Positions 11,301 to 23,345 of a stretch of DNA of 56,150 bases are shown here, piece after piece (position 1 is the stretch's first letter; each line of letters begins with the position of its first letter). The notes beneath the pieces were generated by a model. The model made no database searches and was not told the DNA's origin. It was given only the letters and a program-made list of their open reading frames with translations. The DNA is from Parasitella parasitica (lineage: Eukaryota; Mucoromycota; Mucoromycetes; Mucorales; Mucoraceae), in NCBI GenBank assembly GCA_025201805.1, contig MU619302.1, positions 66,770 through 122,919 of the forward strand, written 5' to 3'. A program made the position numbers and the translations under genes.

Positions 11301-11470
11301 TAAGATTTTTTTTCACCCGCCCTTTGGCGTTGCCCTTTGGCGTTGCCTTTACTGTATTTCTAAAGAAAAAAATTTCTGGACATACAGGGACATTCATTTT
11401 CGAGCTAGTGCCATTAATTTTTGGTCAACATCTAATTTTCTCAAAGTGCCAAAATTTACCGTTCTCATTG
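11301..11470 (-). repeat. Right inverted terminal repeat of the DIRS-like element
   Basis: Inverted partner of 8091-8263. It includes two copies of the 13-bp unit and the same ACAGGGACATTCAT segment found at the left end. Confidence 0.85.
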
Positions 11471-12115
11471 TAATGATTGCATTTGTTTACAAGTGCTACA
11501 GGTACGAGCATACGTACACACAAGCTGTGAACAATTGGATACCTCAGTTTAGGTTCAGTTGTGAAAAGTCGCATATGCTTGGTCTAGATACCATGCAAGG
11601 CAATGTTTTTATGGAAATAGTTAATGAAATATATGCATACAGCATGGACCATGTACTTGGACAGTTAACCCACGTATAACAAGACGATCTCATCGTATCA
11701 GCAATCGGATTTACATAAACTTCGGCATACTTTTTTTCCAGTATGGTACATAATTTGTGAAAAAAAAAAAAAAATACCACCAAAAGGATTATTAATTTTT
11801 TTTGGCTTTCCTTTTTTTTAAAAAAAAAAGCTGCAGAGAATTCACACACGATAACATAATAATGACTTACCTAAAAACCAACAGCATTGTGCACACATGC
11901 AGTTAATGTAGAGTTTGTAGCACAAGTAATGCACTGTAAACACGCATTCTACACGCAGCTGTAGCCTCCTGCTGATGGTTTTATACATTTAGAGTAAATC
12001 TCATGCAAAGTATATAGAGGATAATTCTTCCACGGCATTGTTATTACCTCGTTGTGGTTATACAAGACTAAACTGACAGCGGTTTTTAGATGATGCAACA
12101 CTGTGTAAGCTGAGA
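11471..12115. other. Spacer between two mobile elements
   Basis: About 0.65 kb with poly-A runs at 11760-11775 and 11819-11829. No credible gene. The open frames on both strands are short and AT-driven. Confidence 0.45.
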
Positions 12116-12117
12116 TA

Positions 12118-12158
12118 TTGTATTTTCAAATCAAACTCACAAAATATTTGGGGGCACC
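12118..12158 (+). repeat. Left terminal inverted repeat of the second mariner-type element
   Basis: Matches the reverse complement of 13490-13530 with a few substitutions. Preceded by TA. Confidence 0.88.
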
Positions 12159-12349
12159 TACAAAATTAAAAAATAAATTCACAAAAAAATGATTTAGACA
12201 ATCTCACAAAAAAAATTGTGGATTATAATCATACTCTATGCATGTTGGCTTAGCATATCTCTATATAGATATACTTCGTTCTTCACTTAGCATCTATACC
12301 ACTTAGTTTTTTTGGTATCATAAAATCATTTCTTTATATTTAATCTATC

Positions 12350-13370
12350 ATGCATAAGAACCTTCAATGCAACATCACACATAAAACTGTGGAAACCCGA
12401 GAGAAAATCTGCTTTGATCATTTTATGGGTTTTATGTCAGCAAAAGAAATCTGTCAAAAATATCGAATTGCTAACATATCCTTGATCGGTTTCGTAGAAC
12501 TGACTCCGTTAAATACCGTCCTCGGGGAGGCCCACGAAAATGTAAAGATTCAGTAAATCCACTCTGAATTTTTAAGGAATGTAATTGACGAAGAAGATGA
12601 GCGAAATATTTTGACATTAAAGCAACTGCAGCAAAGACTCATTGACGAGTTCCCAGAAAAATTTCCTTCAAAAAATGCAATTGGGATTTCTACAATCCAA
12701 AAACATATAACTCAGAAGCTGTGCTTGACCCTCAGGAGAACATCGCCAGTGGAGGAAATACAAACAACTGAAAGAATAGCAAAAGAGCGAAAAGATTACT
12801 GCATTGGCTTTTCGCTCAAGGGTATTAATTACATGACAAACTGTATTTTTGTTGATGAAAGTGGATTTAATGCTTGTATGGTACTCGGACGTACAAGGTC
12901 AGCCAAAGGAAAGAAGGCCCATGTAATCACAAAGACGAAAAGAGGCAAGAACATTTCAATCGTTGGTGCTATTTCAGCAAAGCGGGTTGAATCTTTACAA
13001 GCTGTTATGATAGATGGGTCTACAAACAGGTTTATCTTTGCTGAATTCATCAAGCAGCTGTTGGAATGGGTTGATTAAGATTACCCACATCAAGAATTCT
13101 ATTTTATTATGGATAATGTAAATTTCACAAAAGTCCTATTGTGCAAGATCTTTTTAAACACTTGAAACATAGCTGCCATATTTTGCCACCGTATTCTCCT
13201 ATGCTAAATCCTATAGAAACTAGCTTCAACAAATTGAAAAACTTTGTTAGAAGGAACCCAAAGGAACTATCTTGGAGCTCATTAAGGAGGCAGAGAAGAA
13301 AATAACGCCTCAAGACTGTGAAGGATGGGTCCATCATTGTGTTAATAATGTCAATAGACGTATTGCTTGA
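12350..13370 (+). pseudogene. Mariner-type transposase, frameshifted
   Basis: First segment from ATG 12350 carries a helix-turn-helix-like N-terminus (MSAKEICQKYRI) and stops at about 12556. The central segment (12560-13078) holds TLKQLQQRL, a region joining to the catalytic core and IFVDESGFN with the first Asp. A stop after LLEWVD interrupts the frame. Then FIMDNVNF gives the second Asp. Another frame change is needed to reach LPPYSPMLNPIETSFNKLK with the final acidic residue, followed by a further frame change near 13260. No complete protein can be made. Confidence 0.87.
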
Positions 13371-13489
13371 GAAGATCTCACATTTGAAAATTAATGTTAT
13401 ATTTTATTGAATAAAATGATTTTCTTTATCAAAGTTGGTTACTTTTAAATACTGTCGGTTCGATAACTAAATTTTTGTGAGATTGACTT

Positions 13490-13530
13490 GGTGCCCCCAA
13501 ATATTTCGTGAGTTTGATTTGAAAATACCA
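13490..13530 (-). repeat. Right terminal inverted repeat of the second mariner-type element
   Basis: Inverted partner of 12118-12158. Followed by TA. Confidence 0.88.
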
Positions 13531-13532
13531 TA

Positions 13533-16500
13533 CATCTGTCGGAAAGGACACTCCGATCTGTAGCTATTTAGCGATTGATGCAATGAGAAAGCATTTTGCT
13601 TGATATATATAATCTCAACCTTTATTAAGATTCAACTTATGTAAAGTGTATGTTCTCTACTACCGGGTTACTGTTTCTGTATTGACCAGATTTATGGTGA
13701 TGAAATGAATCTATCTATATATATACAGCCATCAAGCGGTGTACAGTTTACTTAAAATAATCAACAAGGAGATGCAAAAGGAAAACGCCCAAACAATAAT
13801 ATTTATCCTTTTTTATTTTTTTAAATTATTGTCAAGTATTTGTTGGTAACAGATAGAATCATCAGCGAGACACTTGCTCGTATAGAAATAGAGACTATGT
13901 AGCGATATCTCCTAAGAACAGGAAGGCATCGTTTTCTCCTTAATACAACATTGCAACTAGATAAAAGCTAAAAGCATTCATGCAAACCTATTCATCTGCT
14001 ACTCCTCTGCTACCCCTCAATTATGTATATCTGTGCGTGTATCACACATTACATTCATTCATTTGCTATTACTACTATTAATAATAGCATTCAATTAGTG
14101 TGATGATAATCGCACTTTCTGAAAATAAACAAATGCACTATATTTTTTGCATGTATCGTGATGATTACATGCTTTTGCTGATACATGCAACAGTATCAAA
14201 CAATTGCGTGTCTTTGATAATCAACGTGTTGACTTTAGAAACTTTTCCCAAGGTGTTCACAAGTGATTCGTAGAGACAATGTTGAAATTCGGAGCTACAG
14301 ACATTTCGAATACAAAAAATGTATACATGGTAATAATATTCAATTGTGTTTATTTGGTTTAGGGTATATGCTAAAAGCGTGCACTATCATCTTGGTATAA
14401 TGCAAAATTTCCATGCTATTAATCTATGATACACATTATCCTTGTAATACCCTTTATGTAGTGCATTCTTGCCTAATGCAATGTAATCATGTAAAACGCC
14501 ATTCCGTGCACATTTTTTAATTGGGGTTTCTCTCGGATCAGAGGAGGGTGTCTATACGAGTTAGTACCATCATCCGTATACAAGCAAGGGGCGTTGAGAA
14601 GAAAATCAAGAATACGCTGATAGTATGTAATAGGTGAATTTAGGATTCTAGGGTAAAAAAAATAAAAAAAACGCCCATAAACCGTTGACTAATGTCTCAA
14701 GACTCCTATAGAGTCCCTTAACATCGCCGAATAATCTGTACATAGGACAGTTGCCATCCCTTGTCTGGTTGACAAAAAGTAGGATAAGCTCATTTATCAT
14801 CATGTCAGTGTGTCATCTTCAATGGAAGGAGTGCGCCTCCCTCTGTCCCTTTGTCCTGATGAGATAAATCTACACATAACGCATTCAGCATATAAATTTA
14901 CTGTAGAGTACTAGCTGGACGTGATAATGACTATGTGGCGTGTTCCATATAAAGATAAAATAAGGCAAACAAGTAAGCATACAGTGCAATTGCAACTCGG
15001 AGAAAACAATTAATTTTGTCAATAGTGATGACAGCCTAAATATTAGATCAATAGATTTGTGCTAGTTAAATATAACAGTGCGTTATTTTCTTAAATGCAA
15101 ACTACCCAGCCCAGAGAGGTTAGTAAAAAGTCATTTTTCTTTTTCTGCTGCTACATAGACCATGAGATCCCTTTTGCAAATCGATTTGGTGTAGGGTCAT
15201 GACCACTCTCTACACCAAATGCACTAATTGAGCTGATTAGGAAACTCCTTAACTTCCTCTACTTCTCCTTTTGTTTATAATTTAGAGCTTTACTCAAAAA
15301 TAATGTAATATCTGTGCCTTTTGTGTCTCTATGGCCTCCTTCGTTTATAGATGAATTACATCGATAAAGATGTTCTTAGACGCAATTTTTGAAGGGGGAG
15401 GTCAAGTACCTTTGTTTTGGACATAAAAGGGGTACTGTTAATCGTACGATACATGTAATGTGGCGAAAACTCTATATTGATCTTTATTTTGAATTAAACC
15501 ATTGAAATGATATTTTCATCATAATGGCGATTTTTGGCCATATTGCTGCTGAATACTTTGTTGTTGTTGCTGTGATTACATAACATCAGCTGCCATTTCA
15601 TAAACAGTTAAAAACGAGGCTCCTCATGGTTTTATGTAACAGTAAATACTGCATTTCACTTGTCAATGACGATGACAATAACAAAATCGGAAGACTCTCC
15701 CGTTATTTTCATAAAAGGGAAAGGGGGAGGGGTCGGTGCTCACAAATGAAGAAAGATCACAACATGTACCTCAAAGGCTTATCTAACCAGTATTAGCTAA
15801 ATACAGCTTCTATATATTTGTACGGAGGCAATACTATGAGCGAGGGAGGCTTCTTAGATTCTACCTGTACATGCTTACAATAAATTAAATGCAACATGCA
15901 ATGTCAGCACAGAAAGTACAGTTACCATGGCAGCCAGGAGCAGAATCAAGTCAACCTGAACACACTAAGGTAGTATCGCAAGTTTATTTATTCAGCATGA
16001 GCTTTATATATCAAAATAGGTCAGCTAATTAATTTGTAAATTGTTAACAAGTACGTGTACAGCACGGGCGTTTAACTATCCATTTCCTGTGGAATTATAT
16101 CAAGGTAATAAAGCTTGATGAGGTTAATGATAATGAGTGTTATATACATTGTATCACATGTGTATATAACGGCAAGATCTTGCTCAATCCAAAGGCAATC
16201 GTAGAGGAAAGAAGAAGGCTTGAAAAAGCAAGTGTAAATGTGTAACAAGATCAAAAGTGTATTTGAGTAAAGGAGGGCTATGCCGGGTAGACTAAAACAG
16301 GCATTCAGTTATAATACAATTGTTGATAAATATATACGGACATGCGGGATAATATTCGTGTATACTTGGTTTGTTTAGTTGTGATAAATATATAAATTTA
16401 TAAATGATTGTAGTACAAGTCAAACTTTAGAAACATGTTGAACTGTTTGTCAGACACGCCCAAAAGTGTGTTGTTTAAATCAAGACATAATATAAATCTG

Positions 16501-17732
16501 TGCACGGTGATATCGATTTTTCAACATGTCAATTACGAGTGTGATATATAGCATCAATTGACGGGACTGATCCGCTATGATAATTATAAAAAAAAAATAA
16601 AAAAAGTCAATTGTGTGTAGTTTGATAAATTTGAACAACCCACTCGACATTCATGCTTTGATCGACATGTTTATTAATAAATGAGATGTCTTGAAGAAAG
16701 ATAGTGGATGGGGGGAGGGAGATGCTGACAAAAAAGGAGAAAGAGGTGAACAGACAATATATATAATAATCGGAGTACACTTGGCTTTCTTCAGGCAAGG
16801 ATTATTTTTGCTACCATAACCACTGTTGCAACCACGCATTCAGCATGTGAAACATGGGTACACGATCGATGACAAGCTATCCAATCTTTTTCTTGAAAAA
16901 AAAAGGAGTAAAAAATTATGACTGATTAATAGCCGAGATTGCTCAAATATTAAGGATTATAATGTATGATGTAGGGGCTTATAATGTGTATAATGTGTAC
17001 GCAATGTGTATCTGTATGTATATGTTTGTGTAGATATGCGTTGTATACGGTGATGATAATCAGCAAAGGAAAGAAGAGAGCACGGGATGATGATTGCGTT
17101 TGTGCACATTTATTAATCTACACATCTGATATAAAATTCATACAGGGAGCAATTACTGTGAAGAAGAAAAAAAGTAACTTTGTATGTCGTTTTACATACA
17201 CAGTTTAGTCGATCTTCCATCAACTTTAAATTGTTCAAGTGTACAGACTATCACTCCTTGAAATCACCCTCAATTAAGCCTAGGCTTCCCTTTTTAGTGG
17301 ATGTGTTTATACAAATCAAACATCTGTAAGTTTACGCGTTATCATTTTATATTGTATATTGTACACAGGAGTGCACACAAACTTTACTTTTTTGTTGTGC
17401 TCCATCCAGGGGTTTTTCTATAGGGAGCAAGAGCCAATATTAAACCATAGTGTAGTCATCTTAATAAAGCTTGTGTGCTGATCCAAAAAAGGCTTTAACT
17501 TTTTTTTCCCTTTTGTCTATAAATAATCGACAAGCTGAAATTTTACTGTTTATTCATCTTCCTTTCTCTTTCTATATACTTTATCTTCTGATTTTTTTCT
17601 GCACTGTTTATTGTCTTGACAACTAGCTTGCAAAAGAAAAATCATATACCAACAGCATTAACGAAGAAAAAAAAGCATACATAAATCATTACATATTCTA
17701 CTCTGTTAAACCACACATTTAAGCTATAAAAT
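13533..17732. other. Gene desert, 4.2 kb
   Basis: No coding region is supportable on either strand: all open frames are under about 75 codons and lack recognisable motifs. I looked for tRNA-like cloverleaf sequences and saw none. It contains a strong hairpin at 15184-15220 and many short A/T runs. It lies upstream of the zinc-finger gene and so probably includes its promoter, including a poly-pyrimidine stretch just before the ATG region (17500-17600). Confidence 0.5.
15184..15220. repeat. Hairpin with 11-bp perfect arms and a nested palindrome
   Basis: Arms ATTTGGTGTAG (15184-15194) and CTACACCAAAT (15210-15220). The loop begins with the perfect 10-bp palindrome GGTCATGACC (15195-15204). 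Seen directly; function unknown. Confidence 0.7.
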
Positions 17733-18901
17733 ATGGAAATTTTGGAACTCGTTCACCAAGAAACAACAACCAGTTTAGAGAGACCTTTCGAATGCACTTT
17801 CAATGACTGCAAAAAGACATTTGGTAACTTTTTTTTATGCAATTCCAAAATTCAGCGTATTGACCTATCAAAATCCTATTTAGGAAGACGATCGGATTTA
17901 GTAAGACACTCACGTATCCACACCAACGAAAGGTAATTGTCAAGCTGCACTACAAACAAAATTACAGCAAAAAGCTGAAACAAATTTTATTTTAGACCAT
18001 TCAAATGTCGGGAGCCAAGCTGTGGCAAAAGCTTCATTCAGGTAAAATTCATTTTAGCTTGGTTATAGACGAAATCACTAACATACAAACAGCGCTCGGC
18101 CTTGACAGTGCATATGCGTACTCATTCTGGCGAAAGGCCGCATGTATGCGAGTTTCCTCTCTGCAACAAAAGTTTTAGCGACAGCAGCTCGCTTGCAAGG
18201 CACAGGTAAATATTTACACATTAAACATCCAATCTAATTTCTAATTTTTTTATTCTCTTCATAGACGTACTCATACTGGTAAAAGACCTTATAGATGCCC
18301 GTTCGACGGCTGCTCAAAGAGCTTTGTTCGCAAAACAATTTTAACCAAGCATATGAAAGCTGATCATGCAACAAATGGCAGAAGACCTTCTGTTCAATGG
18401 CAGCCCTTCATTGAGGAAAGACGTAGAGTCATGCTTTTGCAGCAGCAGCAGCAGCAACAACATAATAATCAACAAAATCCCATGCCATCTTGTGCTTGCA
18501 CAGATTGCTATAGCAACATAAACAACTCCTTGGTAACAAACACATCTCCACCCTATTGGTCGCCTCCTACGCCAGTTTTATCTGTTTACGAGAGCCCTTG
18601 TTTGAGTCAGGATGATGCTTCAAGCAGCAGTAGCCCTTCCTCTCCTTCTAGTATATCTTGGCCCTATTCATCGAATGCTGCACCTTATCAGCATTATTAC
18701 CAGCAACAGCATCATCAGCAACAACACCAACAAAAGCAGTTATCAAATTGGCCACCTGCTGCAGTTTGCTATGACCGTGATAACGTGGTATTACCCAGTT
18801 TATCAAACCTATTAATCCCTGTTAAGCAAGAATGGCCTACTTCTGCTTCTACTTCATCGTCACCAAGAAGAGACAGTGGCGTTTCATTATTCTACTCGTA
18901 A
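17733..18901 (+). CDS. Four-finger C2H2 zinc-finger transcription factor
   Basis: Five exons (17733-17823, 17884-17932, 17996-18041, 18093-18205, 18265-18901) sum to 936 bases, a 311-residue protein. Four consecutive C2H2 fingers start near residue 21: [69 protein letters not shown], joined by TNERP, SGERP and TGKRP linkers. Introns interrupt individual fingers, so none of them is complete in a single genomic frame. The C-terminal half is Gln-rich (a polyglutamine run near residues 130-140 and a second Gln/His stretch) and Ser/Pro-rich, typical of an activation region. The finger pattern [18 protein letters not shown] is common in fungal regulators, but I cannot name the orthologue. It is probably a nuclear DNA-binding activator. 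Confidence 0.92.
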
Positions 18902-20223
18902 TGTATATATCCTTCTTTATACCTTATACCATTTTTTTTTATCTATTATTCCTTTCATTTTTAAATGAAAAAAAAATACTAGTCTATATTCCCTTTCACG
19001 AAAAAAGCAAATCAGAAATCAAGAGCTTAAAAAAATACATCATTTTACTGCACCTTACATATCCTCCCTCCCCCCAACAAACCACAAAAAACTTTCGACA
19101 TCCTCCTTAATTTCATTACGATAACTTATTCCTTCAAATGAATTCAAGAGATTTTCCCGCACCTATTCTCCTCCCCCTTTCTATTCGACTTTATGTTACA
19201 CTTTATGCCTTTCTTGCTCAAACCATACAATTATCTATGCCTTTATTTTTTTATGTCCTCAAATTTACATGCTTTTTCATTGAAAACAACAACAATATCC
19301 GCTCTTGATCTTCTATTTCCTCCTCTTCCCTTACCAACTTCTCATCAATAATTGAATAAAAAAAAAAACTAAAAAAAAACTACTGGTGTGCTAAAAATAC
19401 TGCATTTTTACAATTTTGGAGTTGGTTCCACCATTTGTCAATGCTTGTTTAACCTTCCAAAAAGAATTGAATATCCGGGAATAGACTTTAATGCTTGTGC
19501 GTCGGCGTCAATATTGAATAAAATTACATGACTACTAAAGAACTGAATAAATAATGGGGTTGATAGTTGTACCGAAAATTCTATGTTTTGTCTCGATTAA
19601 TTCAACTTGCTAAGGATATTCATTTGTAAATAATGGTCATTCTTTTCTACATTGACGAACACTCAACATTTCAAATTGTTTGTATCACTATAAAATCCTG
19701 TAATTCGCATGAATTGTATCAATGTTGAGAAAGAGCCAAGGCCAGAGAGAAAAATATTGCTCGAAATTATTCGAAATATAGGGTAAGATTTGGTTATGAA
19801 ATGGATAATACATTGATCCTGGCACAACGATTTAAAATACTTAACTAGTAATTTTAATATATCATCGACAATCTTTAGTGTCGAACCTCACTTCTTTACA
19901 CTGCCTCTTTGTGGGAAAAGCCTAGGTGAGCCGCGTTGTTAATAAGTAATCAGATGTTGTTTAAAGGGAAAGCACTTGGTCATTTTGTCAATGTTTTTGA
20001 ATGCTGCTGTAGTGGTTTGTGCAAAAAATTTGCTTTTTTAATTATACTTGTCGGCAAGAAGTAGAAAAAGCCATTTTAAATAGCATGTTTAATAGGTCAA
20101 CAAGGTGAAAAGAAATAGCCTTTCATGCTTTGCAATAGAATATTTTTAATAGCCAAATTTCTTAAAGATACGATCAGTGCAATAGTATCGTTCAATGTTT
20201 TTCAATACTCTTTCTTAATTAGT
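18902..20223. other. Convergent intergenic spacer, 1.3 kb
   Basis: Lies between two genes transcribed toward each other, so it holds both 3' ends. T-rich and A-rich runs at 18930-18975 and about 19358-19380. No coding signal seen. Confidence 0.5.
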
Positions 20224-22731
20224 TTACATATTCTGAATATCGGATAGTTGTGTGTCGATTGATTTCAACTCATATCCTACAACTGTAGTAAGAGTATCGT
20301 GTGTTTTGAGTGATGAATCCTGTAGTTTTTCATTTAATTGATGCTTGAGCTTTTCCAAAAGTAGTCCTAGATCAGTTTCTTGTGGAATCACAAACCATTT
20401 TAATGTTAATCCCTATTACACAAACAAGCACATGCAACGCTTACTTTGATTATTTTTTACCAAGGCTAGATCTTGTTCTAACACACCGAGTTCCTTTTTT
20501 GCAGCTTTTAATTCATCAGTAGCAATCTTGATACCCTCTCGAGGATCTCGGCGTTCTTTCAGTTTTGTCAAAACAGAATTTGCCATTTTAATTTTCATAG
20601 ATGCTGCTCCTGCTTTCTCAAATTGTCCATTTTCCACGGCAATGTTCTTGAGTTTGTCAAGACTTTTAATTTTATTAGTGATTTTAGTAGTGTCTTCTTC
20701 CAAATCAATCCATGCTTGCTCGCACTGATAAATCTTATCTTGAATTAATCTGATTTCATGATTTTTACGGTTGATTGATTCTCGGGATCTATTTAATTTA
20801 ATGCTATGTGCACAAAACAAAACGTTATTATCTTACCTCCTTATCATTGCTTCATGCTGCGCTACAGTTTGGCCTCGTTTCTCAGTCAATAAATGTAATA
20901 TATCTCCCAAAATGCTTTCCTCTATTTTACTAGCGTGCGCCCTTTCTGTGGCCTGCTCCATTTGTGTCGTCAGCTGACGCAGCTCTTGCTCGTTCAATTG
21001 TTGTGTTGTACGTTGACTTTCTATATCCTTTTCCATCTTTGCGTCTTGATCCTCCAGTAAAACTAATTCGTGTTGTATTTCTTCTTGACGTGCCTCGATA
21101 GCCTTTTTCTCAGTGTTGCTCTCGTCAATTTCATCAGCAAAAATGGCTAACTTATCCTTGATACCAGCTTCCACATCTTTCAGTTCGTCGCTTACTGTTA
21201 CCTGTTCCTCCTCCAGCTGTTTTAACTTTTGCCGCAACTCCTCTATGTTGGACTAGCCCAAAAGTTTAACATGGCTCATTCTGTAATAACCCATTTTTTT
21301 ATGTACCTGAATAGCTGTTAATTTTGATTCCAATGTCTTTTTCCTCTCTGCTTCGTCTTGCACAGCTTCCTCCATACGCTCATCCAGATCTGCGTGATTT
21401 TGATTCCACATTCCTAAATCGAAAGCAATTTCTGACTTCTCGCTCTCAATGTTGGCTCGCTTCTGTTCCATTTTTTCGACGGTATCTTTATACAAACGAT
21501 CTTTATCGGCTATAAATACTGCAATTCGACGCTGGCGCTCTTCCTTGACTATTTGGAAACATTCTGCCATATTTTCTGCGTCTTGCGACTCTTGCTGTAA
21601 AACACTAATCAGCTGTTGCCATTCTTTTTTGCCCTGTTCTTCAAAATTACGAGATGAAAGCTGCGAGTAGTCTTTTTCCATTTTTTCTTTCCGTATCGCA
21701 TATTTGTGTGCTGCTTCAAAGTCCTCTGAATCCAAGGCCTGCTGCTTTTTGTACTCGATATTCTCAATTTTGTCTTTTATCTATTCAGCATTATCTTTTA
21801 GTCTAGATGTTTGCGTTGATCCGCGAGTTTTCACGCTGTATTCACATACCTCATGCACCATTTTATGATACTTGATTTGATTCTCGTAATAATTTTTTAT
21901 TTGCCGTATCTGCTCTTCTCTTTTCTTTGTTGTTTTCTGCCAGCGAGTCGAGGCTTGTAAAAATTGTGTTTCTTTATCTGGTTTAATGATTGATGTAGAC
22001 GTGACGAATATCTCTGGTTCATCCATCAAAGAAGAAGATGTACTGCTATTGCTTTGTTTCAGAGTAGCTACATGCAACAGTATTGTGAGCTTTTTTTTTT
22101 AACTGTGAACTCGGTTTTCCTCACCATGGTTTATAAAATCAAAAGCAGAATTTATCATAGGAGATCGTCCCTCACTCTGTAATACGGAAAGTGAGTCATT
22201 GGAGGCGCTTTGTAGTAATTTGTCGTTGCTTTTATTCGAAATGCTTGGTTTCTTATCCAGAAATGCAGCAGGATAGCTATCTAGTAACGAGAAATAACTG
22301 GATATGTCTTCTTTTTTTCCACTTTTGTCTGCTCTAGTGCTTGATGGATGATAATCGTTGTCAATATAATCCTCTATGATGAACGACGACGTAAATTTGA
22401 GGGGTGGATGCTTTGCCACATGAGAAGCTTGATTTTTCTCGTCGTATTGATTAAGAAACGAAAATGGAGACTTGAAATTCTGTTTTACTGTGCTATTGCT
22501 CCGTAAAAAAGCTTCTTTGTTTGGTGAGGATGTCGATCTGCCTCCATCATCACTGCTATCGAATTGAGTTTGGTTCTCTGAGCTTTCTTCATCGTTAGAG
22601 GGTAGTTTTTTCAGGGCTTGAACAGACTGTTGTAATGATTTCGAATATTTGTTCTTTTTAGGGTATTTTCCTGCAATGAAAGTTCGATTGTTGTTGGGTT
22701 TAGAATCATTTATAAAGCCAAAAGAAGACAT
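20224..22731 (-). CDS. Long coiled-coil protein with UVR-like motif
   Basis: Six exons (22731-22125, 22067-21850, 21780-21307, 21252-20837, 20803-20445, 20366-20224) sum to 2217 bases, 738 residues. The start is the ATG of MSSFGFINDS at 22731; the longer upstream frame begins only at TTG. Residues 1-200 are Ser/Asn-rich and probably disordered. From about residue 240 the protein is almost continuous coiled coil (EEQIRQIKNYYENQ, MEQKRANIESEKSEI, KLKQLEEEQVTVSDEL). DFEAAHKYAIRKEKMEKDY near residue 290 and GQFEKAGAASMKIK near residue 630 resemble UVR (UvrB/UvrC) motifs, helical hairpins that mediate protein contact. The last intron uses the acceptor before GACTACTT because the nearer AG would lead to an early stop. 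The family is unknown to me; a cytoskeletal or scaffold role is only a guess from the coiled coil. Confidence 0.85.
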
Positions 22732-23200
22732 CAATAATATGAATATTTTATCAGGGAAGGAAAGAGGGGGTAAAACAGCATAACGTGGTTTTAATGACTT
22801 TCGTACTTTTATCAACAGATCATATGTTTACTTTATAGCGTGATTCAGAGGAAATCTAATCTTTTTTTTTTTCGAAATAAATTCGTCGCTCATCCCACCA
22901 CCCACCTATATCAAATCAAAAATCCCCAATTCCTTAAACTTTTCAATATCCATTTGAAGACAACCTTTCTAAAAGAAAAAAATAAATAAAAAATAGTCTG
23001 AAAATTCAAAATTCAAAATTGTGGTGTGTGAGGTTTGAAGTCCAAACAGGGCAAAATTTAATAATGGTAAAACTTTATCATGCCGTAAAAGTCGGGCAAA
23101 AAGGGTAGGGTTAGGCTGGAAGTTGTATCACTACTGCTTCATATTTTGCAAAGATTTTAAAGCTTGTAAATATATGCCTTAAAGCGTTTAGACTGTGTAG

Positions 23201-23345
23201 CATTTATTTCATTCAGAAATGAGGGAATATAAAAAACATTTTTAGGCCATACAATAAAGTATCTCATCTATCGATTCATATTGAGATATACCCAGTTGGC
23301 ATATTAAAAGCATGCTTTGCTTCTCAATTGAAAATAGGTGGTGCA
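23201..23345 (+). repeat. Dispersed repeat, copy 1
   Basis: Aligns with 24655-24805 in the same orientation: ATTTATTTCAT, AGTATCTCA.CTAT..ATTCAT, and a nearly exact 29-bp end CATGCTTTGCTTC-CAATTG...AGGT. Diverged direct repeat, about 1.46 kb apart. Confidence 0.7.

Larger units (their letters stand above)
8091..11470 (+). mobile_element. Decayed DIRS-like tyrosine-recombinase retroelement
   Basis: A 3.4 kb element bounded by long inverted repeats (8091-8263 and 11301-11470). Internal order is gag-like remnant, reverse transcriptase, RNase H, linker, N-terminal part of a tyrosine recombinase, which is the DIRS order. There are no direct LTRs and no visible target duplication, as expected for DIRS elements, which integrate with a recombinase and not an integrase. 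Every domain is broken by frameshifts or stops, and the recombinase catalytic half (Arg/His-x-x-Arg/Tyr) is not visible, so the copy is not autonomous. A Ngaro-like classification is less likely because the ends are inverted, not split direct repeats. Confidence 0.82.
12118..13530 (+). mobile_element. Second degenerate Tc1/mariner-type transposon
   Basis: 1.41 kb element flanked by TA at 12116-12117 and 13531-13532. The terminal inverted repeats cover about 40 bp (12118-12158 and 13490-13530), reading GTATTTTCAAATC inward and ending GGGGGCACC, with only a few mismatches. A second inverted motif, AATCTCACAAAAA, lies inside both ends. The interior holds a plus-strand DDE transposase broken by frameshifts. 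It is a different family from the 3.0-4.5 kb element: neither terminal repeats nor protein match. Confidence 0.9.

Noticed and set aside
14500-14640. GC-richer patch checked for a tRNA
   Set aside because: No complementary acceptor stem, T-loop GTTCRA or anticodon stem could be assembled.
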